A DNA stretch of 19,770 nt, from the NCBI GenBank assembly GCA_002299885.1, contig DBOB01000027.1:1-19770 (forward strand), written 5' to 3'. Both the position numbers and the translations under genes were made by a program. Origin of the DNA: Sediminibacterium sp. UBA657. Lineage in GTDB: Bacteria > Bacteroidota > Bacteroidia > Chitinophagales > Chitinophagaceae. Numbering within the stretch: the stretch's first letter is position 1; each line of letters starts with the position of its first letter. Under the pieces are notes generated by a model. That model was given only the letters and a program-made list of their open reading frames with translations. It was not told where the DNA came from and did not search any database. Shown here piece by piece: positions 1 through 8,123 of this stretch.

Positions 1-13
1 ATGTGAGTAGCCT

Positions 14-47
14 GCCACTTTTTTATATTTTTATATAAAAAAGTGGC
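14..47 (+). terminator. Hairpin, probable terminator of the gene to the left
   Basis: A near-perfect inverted repeat: 14-28 pairs with 33-47 around a 4-base loop. The outer part is GCCAC/GTGGC and the inner part is A/T only. It is followed by CTTAATTTT, a weak T-rich tail in the + direction. A TGA at 3-5 could be the end of an upstream gene cut off by the window. The long A/T stem is less typical than a GC-rich terminator stem, so this call is moderate. Confidence 0.45.
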
Positions 48-74
48 CTTAATTTTAAACTATAAACCTACCAT

Positions 75-725
75 ATGAAATTTTTTATTGACACAGGAAA
101 TTTAGCTCAGATTAAAGAAGCAAATGATTTAGGCATCTTAGATGGTGTAACAACCAATCCTTCTTTGATGGCTCAAGTGGGTGTAAAAGGGGAGGAAGCC
201 ATTGCAGCACACTATAAAGCAATCTGTGATTTAGTAGAAGGTGATATTAGTGCGGAAGTTTTGTCTACAGACTTTGCAACGATGGTAGAAGAAGGTAAAA
301 AATTAGCTGCTATTCATAAAAATATTGTGGTAAAAGTACCGATGATTAAAGACGGTATCAAAGCCATTAAATGGTTTACTGACAATGGTATCCGTACCAA
401 TTGTACTTTGATTTTTTCTGCAGGGCAAGCAATCTTAGCTGCTAAAGCTGGTGCAACTTACGTTTCTCCATTTATTGGAAGAATCGATGATAGTTCTTGG
501 GATGGGATGGAATTAATTAGTCAAATCCGTCATATTTTTGATGTACAAGGTTTCCAAACTCAAATTTTAGCAGCGTCTATTCGTAACGCTTTACATATTG
601 TTAAAGCGGCTGAAGCTGGAGCAGATGTTTGTACTTGTCCATTGGACTCCATCTTAGGATTATTGAAACATCCATTAACGGATATTGGACTTGCTAAGTT
701 TTTGGAAGACGCAAAGAAGATGTAA
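75..725 (+). CDS. Transaldolase / fructose-6-phosphate aldolase family (TalC/MipB type)
   Basis: A 216-residue protein of the short transaldolase subfamily, a single TIM barrel. Long transaldolases exceed 300 residues. Visible family motifs are the start MKFFIDTGN, TTNPS (26-30), the Schiff-base lysine K87 in VVKVP, TNCTLIFS (108-115), and SPFIGRIDD (131-139). Members either move a dihydroxyacetone unit between sugar phosphates in the non-oxidative pentose phosphate pathway or cleave fructose 6-phosphate. The sequence alone does not separate the two, although most annotated Bacteroidota homologues are called transaldolase. It is a cytoplasmic enzyme. The gene looks monocistronic, lying between hairpins at 14-47 and 778-817. 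The ATG at 75 fits the conserved N-terminus. Confidence 0.92.
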   Translation: MKFFIDTGNLAQIKEANDLGILDGVTTNPSLMAQVGVKGEEAIAAHYKAICDLVEGDISAEVLSTDFATMVEEGKKLAAIHKNIVVKVPMIKDGIKAIKWFTDNGIRTNCTLIFSAGQAILAAKAGATYVSPFIGRIDDSSWDGMELISQIRHIFDVQGFQTQILAASIRNALHIVKAAEAGADVCTCPLDSILGLLKHPLTDIGLAKFLEDAKKM

Positions 726-777
726 ATTCTTTTAAGTCATTTCATTTACAAAAAATATTTTTTAGAAATATTTCTAA

Positions 778-817
778 AGAGCGATCAAATGCAAAGTATT
801 TGATCGCTCTTTTTTTT
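778..817 (+). terminator. Rho-independent terminator after the transaldolase gene
   Basis: A perfect 13-bp stem (778-790 with 798-810, AGAGCGATCAAAT and its complement) closes a 7-base loop and runs straight into a T tract (810-817). It lies 53 bases after the stop codon. Flanking A's at 776-777 can pair with the T tract, so it could act in both directions, but no gene reads toward it from the right. Confidence 0.9.
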
Positions 818-948
818 AATTAAAATTTCACACGCTACGAATTATTTCTATGTTATATCATTCATTCATTAATTCTATTATATTTAAGTTAGTAAATAAT
901 CTATATTATAAGTAATTAGATTTTTTTTATAATTTAAATAAAAATCAA

Positions 949-1547
949 ATGCCATTACATTTTGAAATCTTTAATCAATTTCTTAGGAAATACGTAGAAT
1001 TTACCGATGCTGAATTACTAGATTTTAATAATAAGTGTTCATGTGTAGAATTCTCAAAAGGCGATTTGGTAATGAAAGCAGGGCAGGTACAAAAGAACAT
1101 CTATTTTATCAATAAGGGGATTATGAGAACTTTTATTGAATTAGATAATGGTGAAACTAAAATACACAATTTCAGATCGGAGAACATGTCAGTATCTGGT
1201 TATGCTTATATTAATTATGAAGACAAATTTAAGGCTTTAGTAAGTGCAGATTGCTTAGAGGATTGCGTTTTAATTCAAGTACCTATAGAATCGATCACTT
1301 ATGTAATCAATAATGTTAAATTAGGAGACCGATTAGGAAGATATTTAGCAGAAGCGCACATTATACAAATGCTTGAATATGTATTAGAAAGAGATACAAA
1401 ACCTGTTATAGAAAGACTAGATAAACTAGATCAAAATTTTCAAATATACACCAACGTGTCCCACAGTATATGATTGCTTCTTATTTAGGGATCACTCCTG
1501 TTCATTTGTCTAATTTGAAAAAGAAAAGAAAGCTGACCAAGAAGTAA
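949..1547 (+). pseudogene. Crp/Fnr-family regulator, frameshifted before its helix-turn-helix
   Basis: From ATG 949 the frame gives a cyclic-nucleotide-binding-type β-barrel (about residues 30-120, with KGDLVMKAGQ, IYFINKGIMRTF and VSGYAY). It then stops at 1471-1473 after 174 residues, before any DNA-binding helix. The missing end lies in another frame from 1443 to the TAA at 1545-1547. It reads QRVPQYMIASYLGITP followed by LSNLKKKRK, the usual HTH of this family. Removing two bases from the ACAC step at about 1448-1452 restores QIYQRVPQYM and a protein of about 198 residues, the normal size. The lesion therefore looks like a 2-base AC gain by slippage. A sequencing or assembly error is possible. 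If real, the product keeps the sensor domain but cannot bind DNA. Confidence 0.8.
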
Positions 1548-1562
1548 TTTCCTTGAACTTAG

Positions 1563-2234
1563 TTATTGATGTTTAAGCGCTTCACGCTTAGATAAATTTG
1601 AAAGTTGAGGGTGTGTTTTGACAAATTGAATCACCCATTTTGCGTCCGTATAGGCATATGCACGTAATGCCCAACCAATTGCTTTACGGATAAAAAAATC
1701 TTCTTCAAGTTCGCAATGTTCTATGTATTTAGTGAGCAAGGCCGTATTGGTCTTTTTCTTATAGGTCAGTTGAAAAAGAAGACTCATTCTTTGAAGCCAT
1801 TTGTTTGAAGATTGATTCCATTTTGAAGTTGTTGATTCAATTTCTTCTGGAAACAGGATAAAAAATTTACTGATCACAAATGAATTTAAACTATCCACAG
1901 AATCCCACCAGCTTTGATGAGTGACCGTCCATTCAATCAGTGGAATTGTTTTTTTAGACCAAATTTTATGATGGTGCCCTAAAAGTTCAATGGCAAAATA
2001 ATGGATTTCTCTTTGAGGCTCAGCAAAGCATTCCTTAATCAAACGACTTAGTTCATTATGATCTTTAATGGGATTAGCTTTGTAAAAATCCTTACATATT
2101 TTTCGTCTATTTGGTGTTTTGATTCCGTAGAATTCAAACTGATTCAATAAATATGCTTTTGCCCCTTTTGCAATGGTAGCATGTGCATTTGAAGCATATA
2201 TTTTTTTAATTTTTGTTAAATAGATATGCGCCAT
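1563..2234 (-). CDS. DNA alkylation repair protein, AlkD-like glycosylase
   Basis: A 223-residue all-helical protein of the AlkD (HEAT-like repeat) family, which excises cationic alkylated bases such as 3-methyladenine and 7-methylguanine from DNA without flipping them. The known AlkD active site is W109, D113 and R148. Here W110 and D114 fall in HQSWWDSVDSL, and R149 in WLQRMSLLFQ, with identical spacing. FIRKAIGWALR (181-191) is also conserved. The ATG at 2234 starts MAHIYLTKIKK, and the length is normal. It converges on the broken Crp/Fnr gene with a 15-base gap and lies 56 bases downstream of the Gfo/Idh/MocA gene on the same strand. A TATATTTG at 2274-2281 matches the Bacteroidota -7 box but has no clear -33 partner, so I do not call a promoter. 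Confidence 0.88.
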   Translation of the reverse strand: MAHIYLTKIKKIYASNAHATIAKGAKAYLLNQFEFYGIKTPNRRKICKDFYKANPIKDHNELSRLIKECFAEPQREIHYFAIELLGHHHKIWSKKTIPLIEWTVTHQSWWDSVDSLNSFVISKFFILFPEEIESTTSKWNQSSNKWLQRMSLLFQLTYKKKTNTALLTKYIEHCELEEDFFIRKAIGWALRAYAYTDAKWVIQFVKTHPQLSNLSKREALKHQ

Positions 2235-2290
2235 AAAGATTGAATAAGCAATTAAAAAATTTCAAAGGATTATCAAATATAAAATTAGAT

Positions 2291-3328
2291 TTAAACGCCT
2301 ACGACTCTTTTATTAAATGCACTATTTCTTGCAGCTTCTAATACGCGAATGATATTGGTGCCCTCTTTTGCTGAGGTAGGAACTGGGGCATTGTTTAAAA
2401 TAGCATTGGCCATTTTTTCATAAAATACACCGTAATTGCCTGGTATACTTGGGATTACTTTATTGGTAATAATACCGTTCATATCTGTATATAGTGTGCC
2501 ATAATCTTCCGTGGCTTCGGCACCCCAGCCTGGGCTATTTGGTTTTTTACCAGCCATTAAATCTGCTTCTTGTATGTCCGACCTTCTCTTAATGAAGCAA
2601 CCCTTGGTACCATAAATTTTATAGCCTGGGCTTTCAGTCATAAACAACATGCCGCTCGTTAATGTAATACGATGCGATGGGTAGTAAAGGATCAATGTAA
2701 AATAGTCATCAATGATAGATACTTTTCTGGTAATTCGAATGTCTGCAAAAACAGCTAGTGGCATACCTGATAATAAAATGGCTTGATCCACTAAATGCGG
2801 TCCAAGATCATACAATAATCCAGCACCCGGAGTCACTGACTCTTTATGTTTTTTGGGACTCAATGTGGTTCTATACCTTTCAAATGAAATTTGCACATCT
2901 TGTAATACGCCAATTTCAGCCTCTTGTATCAATTTTTGTATTGTAAGAAAGTCTGCATCATAACGTCTATTTTGGTAAACTGCTAATTTCAGTCCTTTGT
3001 TTGTAGCCAGTGCATCCAATTCCTCAGCTTCTTTTGCAGTAACGGTAAATGCTTTTTCTACCACCACATTTTTGCCGGCCAGTAGCGCACTTTTTGCATA
3101 CACAAAATGGGTGTCATTAGGACTATTTACAACAACTAAATCGATTGAAGCATCCGCAAGTAATTCCTCGTAACTAGCAAATGATTTTGTACCAGGGTAG
3201 GCGGCTTCTATATTTTTAGTTGAACGCTCCCAACTCCCAACTAAATTAAAGTTAGGATTGCTTGCTAAAAAAGGAGCGTGAAAAACTTTTCCACTCATTC
3301 CAAAGGAGACTAGTGCAGTATTGATCAT
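2291..3328 (-). CDS. Gfo/Idh/MocA-family NAD(P)-dependent oxidoreductase
   Basis: A 345-residue protein with the family's two parts. The first is an N-terminal Rossmann fold (VSFGMSGKVFHAPFL at 7-21, in place of the classic GxGxxG). The second is a C-terminal α/β domain with the conserved YDLGPHLVDQ (173-182), including D174, H178 and D181. The usual catalytic EKP reads EKA (91-93), so the Lys is kept. Relatives oxidise or reduce sugars, inositols or other hydroxy compounds. The substrate here cannot be told. Its ATG overlaps the aconitase stop by 4 nt (ATGA at 3325-3328), which implies translational coupling with aconitase, but no functional link is obvious. Confidence 0.9.
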   Translation of the reverse strand: MINTALVSFGMSGKVFHAPFLASNPNFNLVGSWERSTKNIEAAYPGTKSFASYEELLADASIDLVVVNSPNDTHFVYAKSALLAGKNVVVEKAFTVTAKEAEELDALATNKGLKLAVYQNRRYDADFLTIQKLIQEAEIGVLQDVQISFERYRTTLSPKKHKESVTPGAGLLYDLGPHLVDQAILLSGMPLAVFADIRITRKVSIIDDYFTLILYYPSHRITLTSGMLFMTESPGYKIYGTKGCFIKRRSDIQEADLMAGKKPNSPGWGAEATEDYGTLYTDMNGIITNKVIPSIPGNYGVFYEKMANAILNNAPVPTSAKEGTNIIRVLEAARNSAFNKRVVGV

Positions 3329-5592
3329 CCAGCTACTTGCTTTCTAATGATATTCAATGCACCACCTGCTTTAAACCACTCAATTTGTTGTTGGTTATAA
3401 GTGTGGTTGGCATGAATGCTATCGGCACTTCCATCCTTATGTGTTAACACTAAAGTCAATGGTGTGCCTGGAGCAAAATTGGTTAAACCAATCACATCTA
3501 TGCTATCATCTTCCTGAATTTTATCATAGTCTGCTTTGTTAGCAAAAGTCAAAGCCAACATACCTTGTTTTTTCAAGTTTGTTTCGTGGATACGAGCAAA
3601 TGATTTTGTCAATACCACGCGAACACCTAAATGTCTTGGCTCCATTGCAGCATGCTCACGAGAACTACCTTCTCCGTAGTTTTCATCACCTACAACAATT
3701 GTTCCGATACCTGCAGCTTTGTATGCTCTTTGTGTATTAGGAACTGTATCGTAATTGCCATTCAATTGACTTTTTACGTTGTCTGTTTTTTCATTGAAGA
3801 AGTTCACAGCACCAATCAATAAGTTATTTGAAATATTATCTAAGTGGCCACGGAACTTTAACCATGGGCCTGCCATTGAGATATGGTCTGTGGTACATTT
3901 TCCTTTAGCCTTAATTAATAATCTTAATGATTTTAAATCAGTGCCTTCCCATGCAGTAAAAGGATCTAATAATTGTAAACGCTTAGATGCTGGATCTACT
4001 GCTACAACTACTTGTGAACCATCTTCTGCTGGTGCTTGGAAACCTGCATCTTCCACTGCGAATCCTCTTACTGGTAATTCATCACCTGTTGGAGCGTCTA
4101 ATTTAACTTGTTCGCCTTTATCGTTGGTTAATGTATCAGTTAATGGATTGAAAGTTAAATCACCTGCAATCGCAAGTGCAGTAACTATTTCAGGAGAACC
4201 TACAAATGCGTAGGTGTTTGGATTACCATCCGCACGCTTTGCAAAGTTTCTATTGAATGAGTGTACAATTGTATTTTTTTCTTTCTTCTCTGCACCCACA
4301 CGCTCCCACATACCAATACAAGGTCCACATGCATTTGCAAATACTTTTGCACCAATTTGGCTGAACACGTCTAAGAAACCATCTCTTTCAATGGTGTATC
4401 TTACTTGTTCAGAACCTGGTGTGATCATGTATTCTGCTTTTGTAGTCAATCCTTTTTCAGATACTTGTTTTGCTAAACTTACTGCACGACTAATATCTTC
4501 GTAAGAAGAGTTCGTACAACTTCCAATTAAACCAACTTCAATTTTTGTTGGCCATCCGTTTGCTAAAGCTACTTCCTTCATTTTAGAAATAGGTGTCGCT
4601 AAATCTGGCGTAAATGGTCCGTTTAAGTGTGGTTCTAAAGTATTTAAATCAATTTCAATCACTTCGTCAAAGTACTTTGATGGATCTGCATACACTTCTG
4701 GATCTGCAGTTAAGTGTGCTGCAACTGTATCTGCTAAAGCTGCTACGTCTGCACGTCCTGTTGATGATAAATAACGACTCATGCTTGCATCGTAACCAAA
4801 TGTAGATGTAGTTGCACCAATCTCGGCACCCATATTACAAATAGTTCCTTTACCAGTACAACTCATGCTTGTAGCACCTTCACCAAAATATTCAACAATT
4901 GCACCAGTACCACCTTTTACAGTTAAGATACCAGCTACTTTTAAAATCACATCCTTAGGAGCAGTCCATCCATTTAACTTTCCAGTTAATTTGATACCGA
5001 TTAATTTAGGCCATTTTAATTCCCATGCCAATCCTGCCATTACATCACATGCATCTGCACCGCCCACACCAATTGCCAACATACCCAATCCACCTGCATT
5101 CACAGTATGCGAATCGGTTCCAATCATCATACCACCTGGGAAAGCATAGTTCTCTAAAACAACTTGGTGAATGATACCTGCACCTGGTTTCCAGAAACCT
5201 AAACCATATTTATTAGACACAGAAGCTAAGAAATCATACACTTCTTTACTTTCTGTTGTCGCAACTTGTAAATCTTGTTTTGCTTCTACTTTCGCAGAGA
5301 TCAAGTGATCGCAATGCACTGTGCTTGGTACAGCAACTTTAGGACGACCTGCTTGCATAAATTGTAATAAAGCCATTTGAGCTGTGGCATCTTGCATGGC
5401 TACACGGTCTGGTGCAAAATCAACATAAGAACCACCTCTTTCGAAGCCTTCTAATTTTTGATCACTATGTAAATGGGAGAATAAAATTTTCTCAGATAAA
5501 GTGAGTGGACGACCCAGCATTTTACGAGCCGCTTCTACTTTTGCTGGCATTTCAGCATACAATTTTTTGATCATGTCGATATCAAAAGCCAT
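3325..5592 (-). CDS. acn: Aconitate hydratase, mitochondrial-type
   Basis: Interconverts citrate and isocitrate in the TCA cycle using a [4Fe-4S] cluster, in the cytoplasm. From ATG 5592 the protein is 755 residues, the size of the mitochondrial-type enzyme; AcnA/IRP-type aconitases are nearer 900. The three cluster cysteines are present: GSCTNSS, then NACGPCIGMW (residues 359, 422 and 425 from this start). The swivel-domain signature GEGSSREHAAMEPRHLG lies at about 640-656. An upstream in-frame TTG at 5601 would add three residues, but MAFDIDMIKK is the usual start and lies about 23-30 bases from the promoter at 5623-5653. It is first in a two-gene unit with the Gfo/Idh/MocA oxidoreductase. 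Confidence 0.96.
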   Translation of the reverse strand: MAFDIDMIKKLYAEMPAKVEAARKMLGRPLTLSEKILFSHLHSDQKLEGFERGGSYVDFAPDRVAMQDATAQMALLQFMQAGRPKVAVPSTVHCDHLISAKVEAKQDLQVATTESKEVYDFLASVSNKYGLGFWKPGAGIIHQVVLENYAFPGGMMIGTDSHTVNAGGLGMLAIGVGGADACDVMAGLAWELKWPKLIGIKLTGKLNGWTAPKDVILKVAGILTVKGGTGAIVEYFGEGATSMSCTGKGTICNMGAEIGATTSTFGYDASMSRYLSSTGRADVAALADTVAAHLTADPEVYADPSKYFDEVIEIDLNTLEPHLNGPFTPDLATPISKMKEVALANGWPTKIEVGLIGSCTNSSYEDISRAVSLAKQVSEKGLTTKAEYMITPGSEQVRYTIERDGFLDVFSQIGAKVFANACGPCIGMWERVGAEKKEKNTIVHSFNRNFAKRADGNPNTYAFVGSPEIVTALAIAGDLTFNPLTDTLTNDKGEQVKLDAPTGDELPVRGFAVEDAGFQAPAEDGSQVVVAVDPASKRLQLLDPFTAWEGTDLKSLRLLIKAKGKCTTDHISMAGPWLKFRGHLDNISNNLLIGAVNFFNEKTDNVKSQLNGNYDTVPNTQRAYKAAGIGTIVVGDENYGEGSSREHAAMEPRHLGVRVVLTKSFARIHETNLKKQGMLALTFANKADYDKIQEDDSIDVIGLTNFAPGTPLTLVLTHKDGSADSIHANHTYNQQQIEWFKAGGALNIIRKQVAG

Positions 5593-5622
5593 AGGTATCA
5601 ATTTTAGGTGTTAAAACTGATG

Positions 5623-5653
5623 CAAAGGTAAGAGAAAATGACCCTCGGCGCAA
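5623..5653 (-). promoter_or_regulatory. Bacteroidota-type promoter of the aconitase gene
   Basis: On the minus strand TTG (5651-5653) is followed after exactly 20 bases by TACCTTTG (5623-5630). This matches the Bacteroidota primary-sigma pattern of TTG, 19-20 bases, TAnnTTTG. Transcription would start near 5615, about 23 bases before ATG 5592. It is the best promoter match in the window. Confidence 0.7.
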
Positions 5654-5716
5654 TCAAAAAATGCACTTTATGTCCACTTTTTTAGCTAGATTTGGTTATC
5701 GCTTAAACTATTAAAA

Positions 5717-5935
5717 ATGCAAAAACTGAGAGATTTTCTAGAATTACATGCTTTTGGCGTTTGTTCGGCAATTGGAGAGCGATTGGGTATTGCTAGTTCT
5801 AAAATAAGAACCTGGTTCATCTATATCTCCTTTTTAACCTTTGGATCACCAGTTATCATTTACATGGTATTGGCATTCTGGAGAAGCATGAAGCACTATA
5901 TCCTTTTAGGAAAGCGCAATCCATTAAAGTACTAG
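5717..5935 (+). CDS. Small PspC-domain membrane protein
   Basis: A 72-residue protein resembling stand-alone PspC-domain proteins of Bacteroidota. It has FGVCSAIGERLGIASSKIR (19-aa core, residues 13-31), then a hydrophobic stretch (about 33-53, WFIYISFLTFGSPVIIYMVL) that probably spans the inner membrane, then a basic tail. PspC in enterobacteria senses envelope stress with PspB, but no psp partners are present here and the DNA-binding role often annotated is unsupported. The CDS ends in the CTAG at 5932-5935. That palindrome supplies TAG stops to both this gene and the convergent kdsA. Confidence 0.75.
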   Translation: MQKLRDFLELHAFGVCSAIGERLGIASSKIRTWFIYISFLTFGSPVIIYMVLAFWRSMKHYILLGKRNPLKY

Positions 5936-6756
5936 ATCACTGCTTTTCTTAAGCGTACTAATTTCTCTAATAAAGGTTCCAACAATTCCAATCTTAACAT
6001 ATTTGCGCCGTCACTTTTTGCATTGGCTGGGTTAGGATGTGTTTCAATAAACAATCCGTCCGCTCCAGTTGCAATAGCTGCTTTTGCGATCGTTTCAATT
6101 AAACTTGGATTACCTCCTGTGATGCCTGAAGTCTGATTTGGTTGTTGTAAAGAATGCGTACAATCCATAATAACTGGGACATTATTTTCGGCCATAGCAG
6201 GGATATTTCTGTAATCTACCACCAAGTCTTGGTAGCCAAATGTATTGCCTCTTTCCGTCAACATCACTTTTTCATTGCCCGCTAATTTAATTTTATCTAC
6301 TGCAAACTTCATAGAAGCCCCGCTTAGGAATTGCCCCTTTTTTACATTTACAATTTTTCCTGTTTTTGCAGCTGCTACTAACAAATCGGTTTGACGACAA
6401 AGGAATGCAGGGATCTGTAAAATGTCTATGAATTCAGCTGCAATGGCTGCTTCTTCATGCGCATGAATATCTGATGTAGTGGGCACATTAAACTTTGCAC
6501 CTACTTTTTTGATTAATTCCATTCCAGTATCATCCCCAATACCTGTAAAAGAATTCGCACTGGTACGATTAGCTTTTCGGTAGCTTGCCTTAAAAACGTA
6601 AGGGATACCTAAATTTTTACAGATAGTGGATACTTTTTCCCCAATCTCCATCACCAATGCTTCATCTTCTACTACACATGGTCCTGCAATTAAGAAAAAT
6701 TGATTGGGATCGTAAGATTGTGCTTTAAATAAGTCTTGTAAATAGTTAGGTATCAT
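5932..6756 (-). CDS. kdsA: 3-deoxy-8-phosphooctulonate synthase (KDO-8-P synthase)
   Basis: Condenses phosphoenolpyruvate with arabinose 5-phosphate to make KDO 8-phosphate, the precursor of the inner-core sugar of lipopolysaccharide. The 274 residues show IAGPCVVE (23-30), FKASYRKANRTS (55-66), LCRQTDLL (119-126), KKGQFLSGASM (139-149), ERGNTFGY (168-175) and DCTHSLQQP (198-206). C27, H201, E238 and D249 match the spacing of the metal ligands in the Aquifex enzyme (C11, H185, E222, D233) exactly. I infer the metal-dependent class, unlike the E. coli enzyme, which has Asn at the Cys position. It follows the outer-membrane protein gene by 53 bases. A TAATTTTG at 6776-6783 could be a -7 box, but no -33 element is evident. 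Confidence 0.96.
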   Translation of the reverse strand: MIPNYLQDLFKAQSYDPNQFFLIAGPCVVEDEALVMEIGEKVSTICKNLGIPYVFKASYRKANRTSANSFTGIGDDTGMELIKKVGAKFNVPTTSDIHAHEEAAIAAEFIDILQIPAFLCRQTDLLVAAAKTGKIVNVKKGQFLSGASMKFAVDKIKLAGNEKVMLTERGNTFGYQDLVVDYRNIPAMAENNVPVIMDCTHSLQQPNQTSGITGGNPSLIETIAKAAIATGADGLFIETHPNPANAKSDGANMLRLELLEPLLEKLVRLRKAVI

Positions 6757-6809
6757 AAGGATAGTTTTGCAGGAACAAAATTAATGTAATTGAATGAAGT
6801 ATTGGTTAC

Positions 6810-7562
6810 TTAAAAGCGCAAGCCCAAGCTGATGCCTAAGCCTCTAAAGCCTGCCCAAGGGCCTTTCATATCTGCGGTGGCGCCGTTTTGATTTACTTTG
6901 GATTTTATTTCGAATGGATTAACCTTGGTATCATCCAATACTTTTTGTAGCGCATCAATTGCTGGAGTTGGTAATTTTTCTGGAGCTATAAAATTCAAAC
7001 TACCATTGGAGCTTCCAAAGTGTCCACCAATGAACCAAATATCTAGCACCAATTTAGTAAGCAGTTGTTTTTGTAGTCCAATATAGGCCCCATAGCTTGT
7101 TGACTTGATCACACCATTTAAATCAGCGGTTTTTGTGATTGGTGTTGGTGCAATAAAGGACCCTTCGGGGGTATATGTATATGCTATAGGAACACCCAAG
7201 TCGAAATCGGCAAATCTTAGATAAGGTGCAATGTAAAATCCAGACATTTTTTGTAAGCCCAAATAGAATCTACTTTCAAAAGTTAATGCGTTATTTCCCA
7301 TTTGGAATAAGTCATAATTTATAGCAGAATTGTCTATGTATTTTTCTACGATGGATTTTATTGGCAGACTCCCTTTTGGCATATAACGATAACTGGCCGA
7401 AACAGACATAAAATGATTTAAACTTCGCTCATATGTCAATTGATAATTTTTCAAAGCAAAGCTGGTTAAATTACCCTTGATAATATTATTTCCGCCAATT
7501 AGTTTTTGCGCATGTACCTGTAGCGTAACTAATAATGCAAGGAAAAGGCATATTTTTTTCAT
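6810..7562 (-). CDS. Putative outer-membrane β-barrel protein, function unknown
   Basis: A 250-residue protein with a clear signal peptide (MKKICLFLALLVTLQVHAQ, predicted cut after A18-Q19). The rest alternates polar and hydrophobic or aromatic residues, as in YQLTYERS, VSASYRYMP, FESRFYLGL, FYIAPYLRF and YGAYIGLQKQ. It ends GLGISLGLRF, the terminal Phe typical of barrels inserted by BAM. I do not recognise a named family; DUF3575-like barrels are the closest in style. It starts 9 bases after the DUF5683 stop, so it is probably co-transcribed with parA-parB-DUF5683. Confidence 0.7.
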   Translation of the reverse strand: MKKICLFLALLVTLQVHAQKLIGGNNIIKGNLTSFALKNYQLTYERSLNHFMSVSASYRYMPKGSLPIKSIVEKYIDNSAINYDLFQMGNNALTFESRFYLGLQKMSGFYIAPYLRFADFDLGVPIAYTYTPEGSFIAPTPITKTADLNGVIKSTSYGAYIGLQKQLLTKLVLDIWFIGGHFGSSNGSLNFIAPEKLPTPAIDALQKVLDDTKVNPFEIKSKVNQNGATADMKGPWAGFRGLGISLGLRF

Positions 7563-7571
7563 GGGTGTTTT

Positions 7572-8123
7572 TTATTTTGTGTACTTCCACTTGAATTGTA
7601 AAGATACTCCAGCTTGTTGATACGCATCTGATTTCATTGGAGCCACCTGCATTATTAAATTATTACTCACATCAAATTCTTTTAAGTGACTAGATACAGA
7701 AGCATCTACCACATTGATCCCCCAACCTATGATAAACCACATAATAGAAACGTCTCTATTTTTTCTAAATATATTACGGTAACTCTGAAGGGAGCCTGCG
7801 CTTAAATTTATTAAAACAGGGTCAATCTTCCTCACATTGGAATTATCTCCATTGGCTTCTTGAATCCTTGCTTCATAGGCAAATTTTGTTTTTGCGTATA
7901 AATCGTTATTGTATACATAAGCGACAACAGGTACAGAAAGCACACCGTATACCAAAGGAATTTTCCAATATTGTTTATTATAAGCCTGACCCAATCCAGG
8001 TAGAATGGCAGATCTTTTGGTAGCTTTTTTGGGGGAATGTTTTAGGTAATTGATAGTGCTATCCTGCGCCCACAAGGTTTGTTGTAGACACAACAAAAAC
8101 AATATGGTAAAGAAGCTTTTCAT
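7572..8123 (-). CDS. DUF5683-domain membrane protein
   Basis: A 183-residue protein with an N-terminal signal or anchor (MKSFFTILFLLCLQQTLWAQ). The DUF5683 hallmark follows at about residues 35-60 (KKATKRSAILPGLGQAYNKQ, then YWKIPLVYG). Two hydrophobic segments lie at about 53-70 and 127-142 (IMWFIIGWGINVVDAS). The family is typical of Bacteroidota and is commonly found directly after parAB; its function is unknown. Its ATG abuts the parB stop with no gap, so translation is probably coupled. The likely site is the cell envelope. Confidence 0.85.
   Translation of the reverse strand: MKSFFTILFLLCLQQTLWAQDSTINYLKHSPKKATKRSAILPGLGQAYNKQYWKIPLVYGVLSVPVVAYVYNNDLYAKTKFAYEARIQEANGDNSNVRKIDPVLINLSAGSLQSYRNIFRKNRDVSIMWFIIGWGINVVDASVSSHLKEFDVSNNLIMQVAPMKSDAYQQAGVSLQFKWKYTK

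Noticed and set aside
861..872. ATTC tandem repeat in the 726-948 gap
   Set aside because: It has only three short units in very AT-rich DNA. Apart from the terminator at 778-817 I see nothing else in this gap.
3631..5149. Several plus-strand ORFs of 63-144 codons opposite aconitase
   Set aside because: They are antisense shadows of a strongly conserved coding frame, with no family motifs. The same applies to those opposite the amidase, helicase, Gfo/Idh/MocA and AlkB genes.
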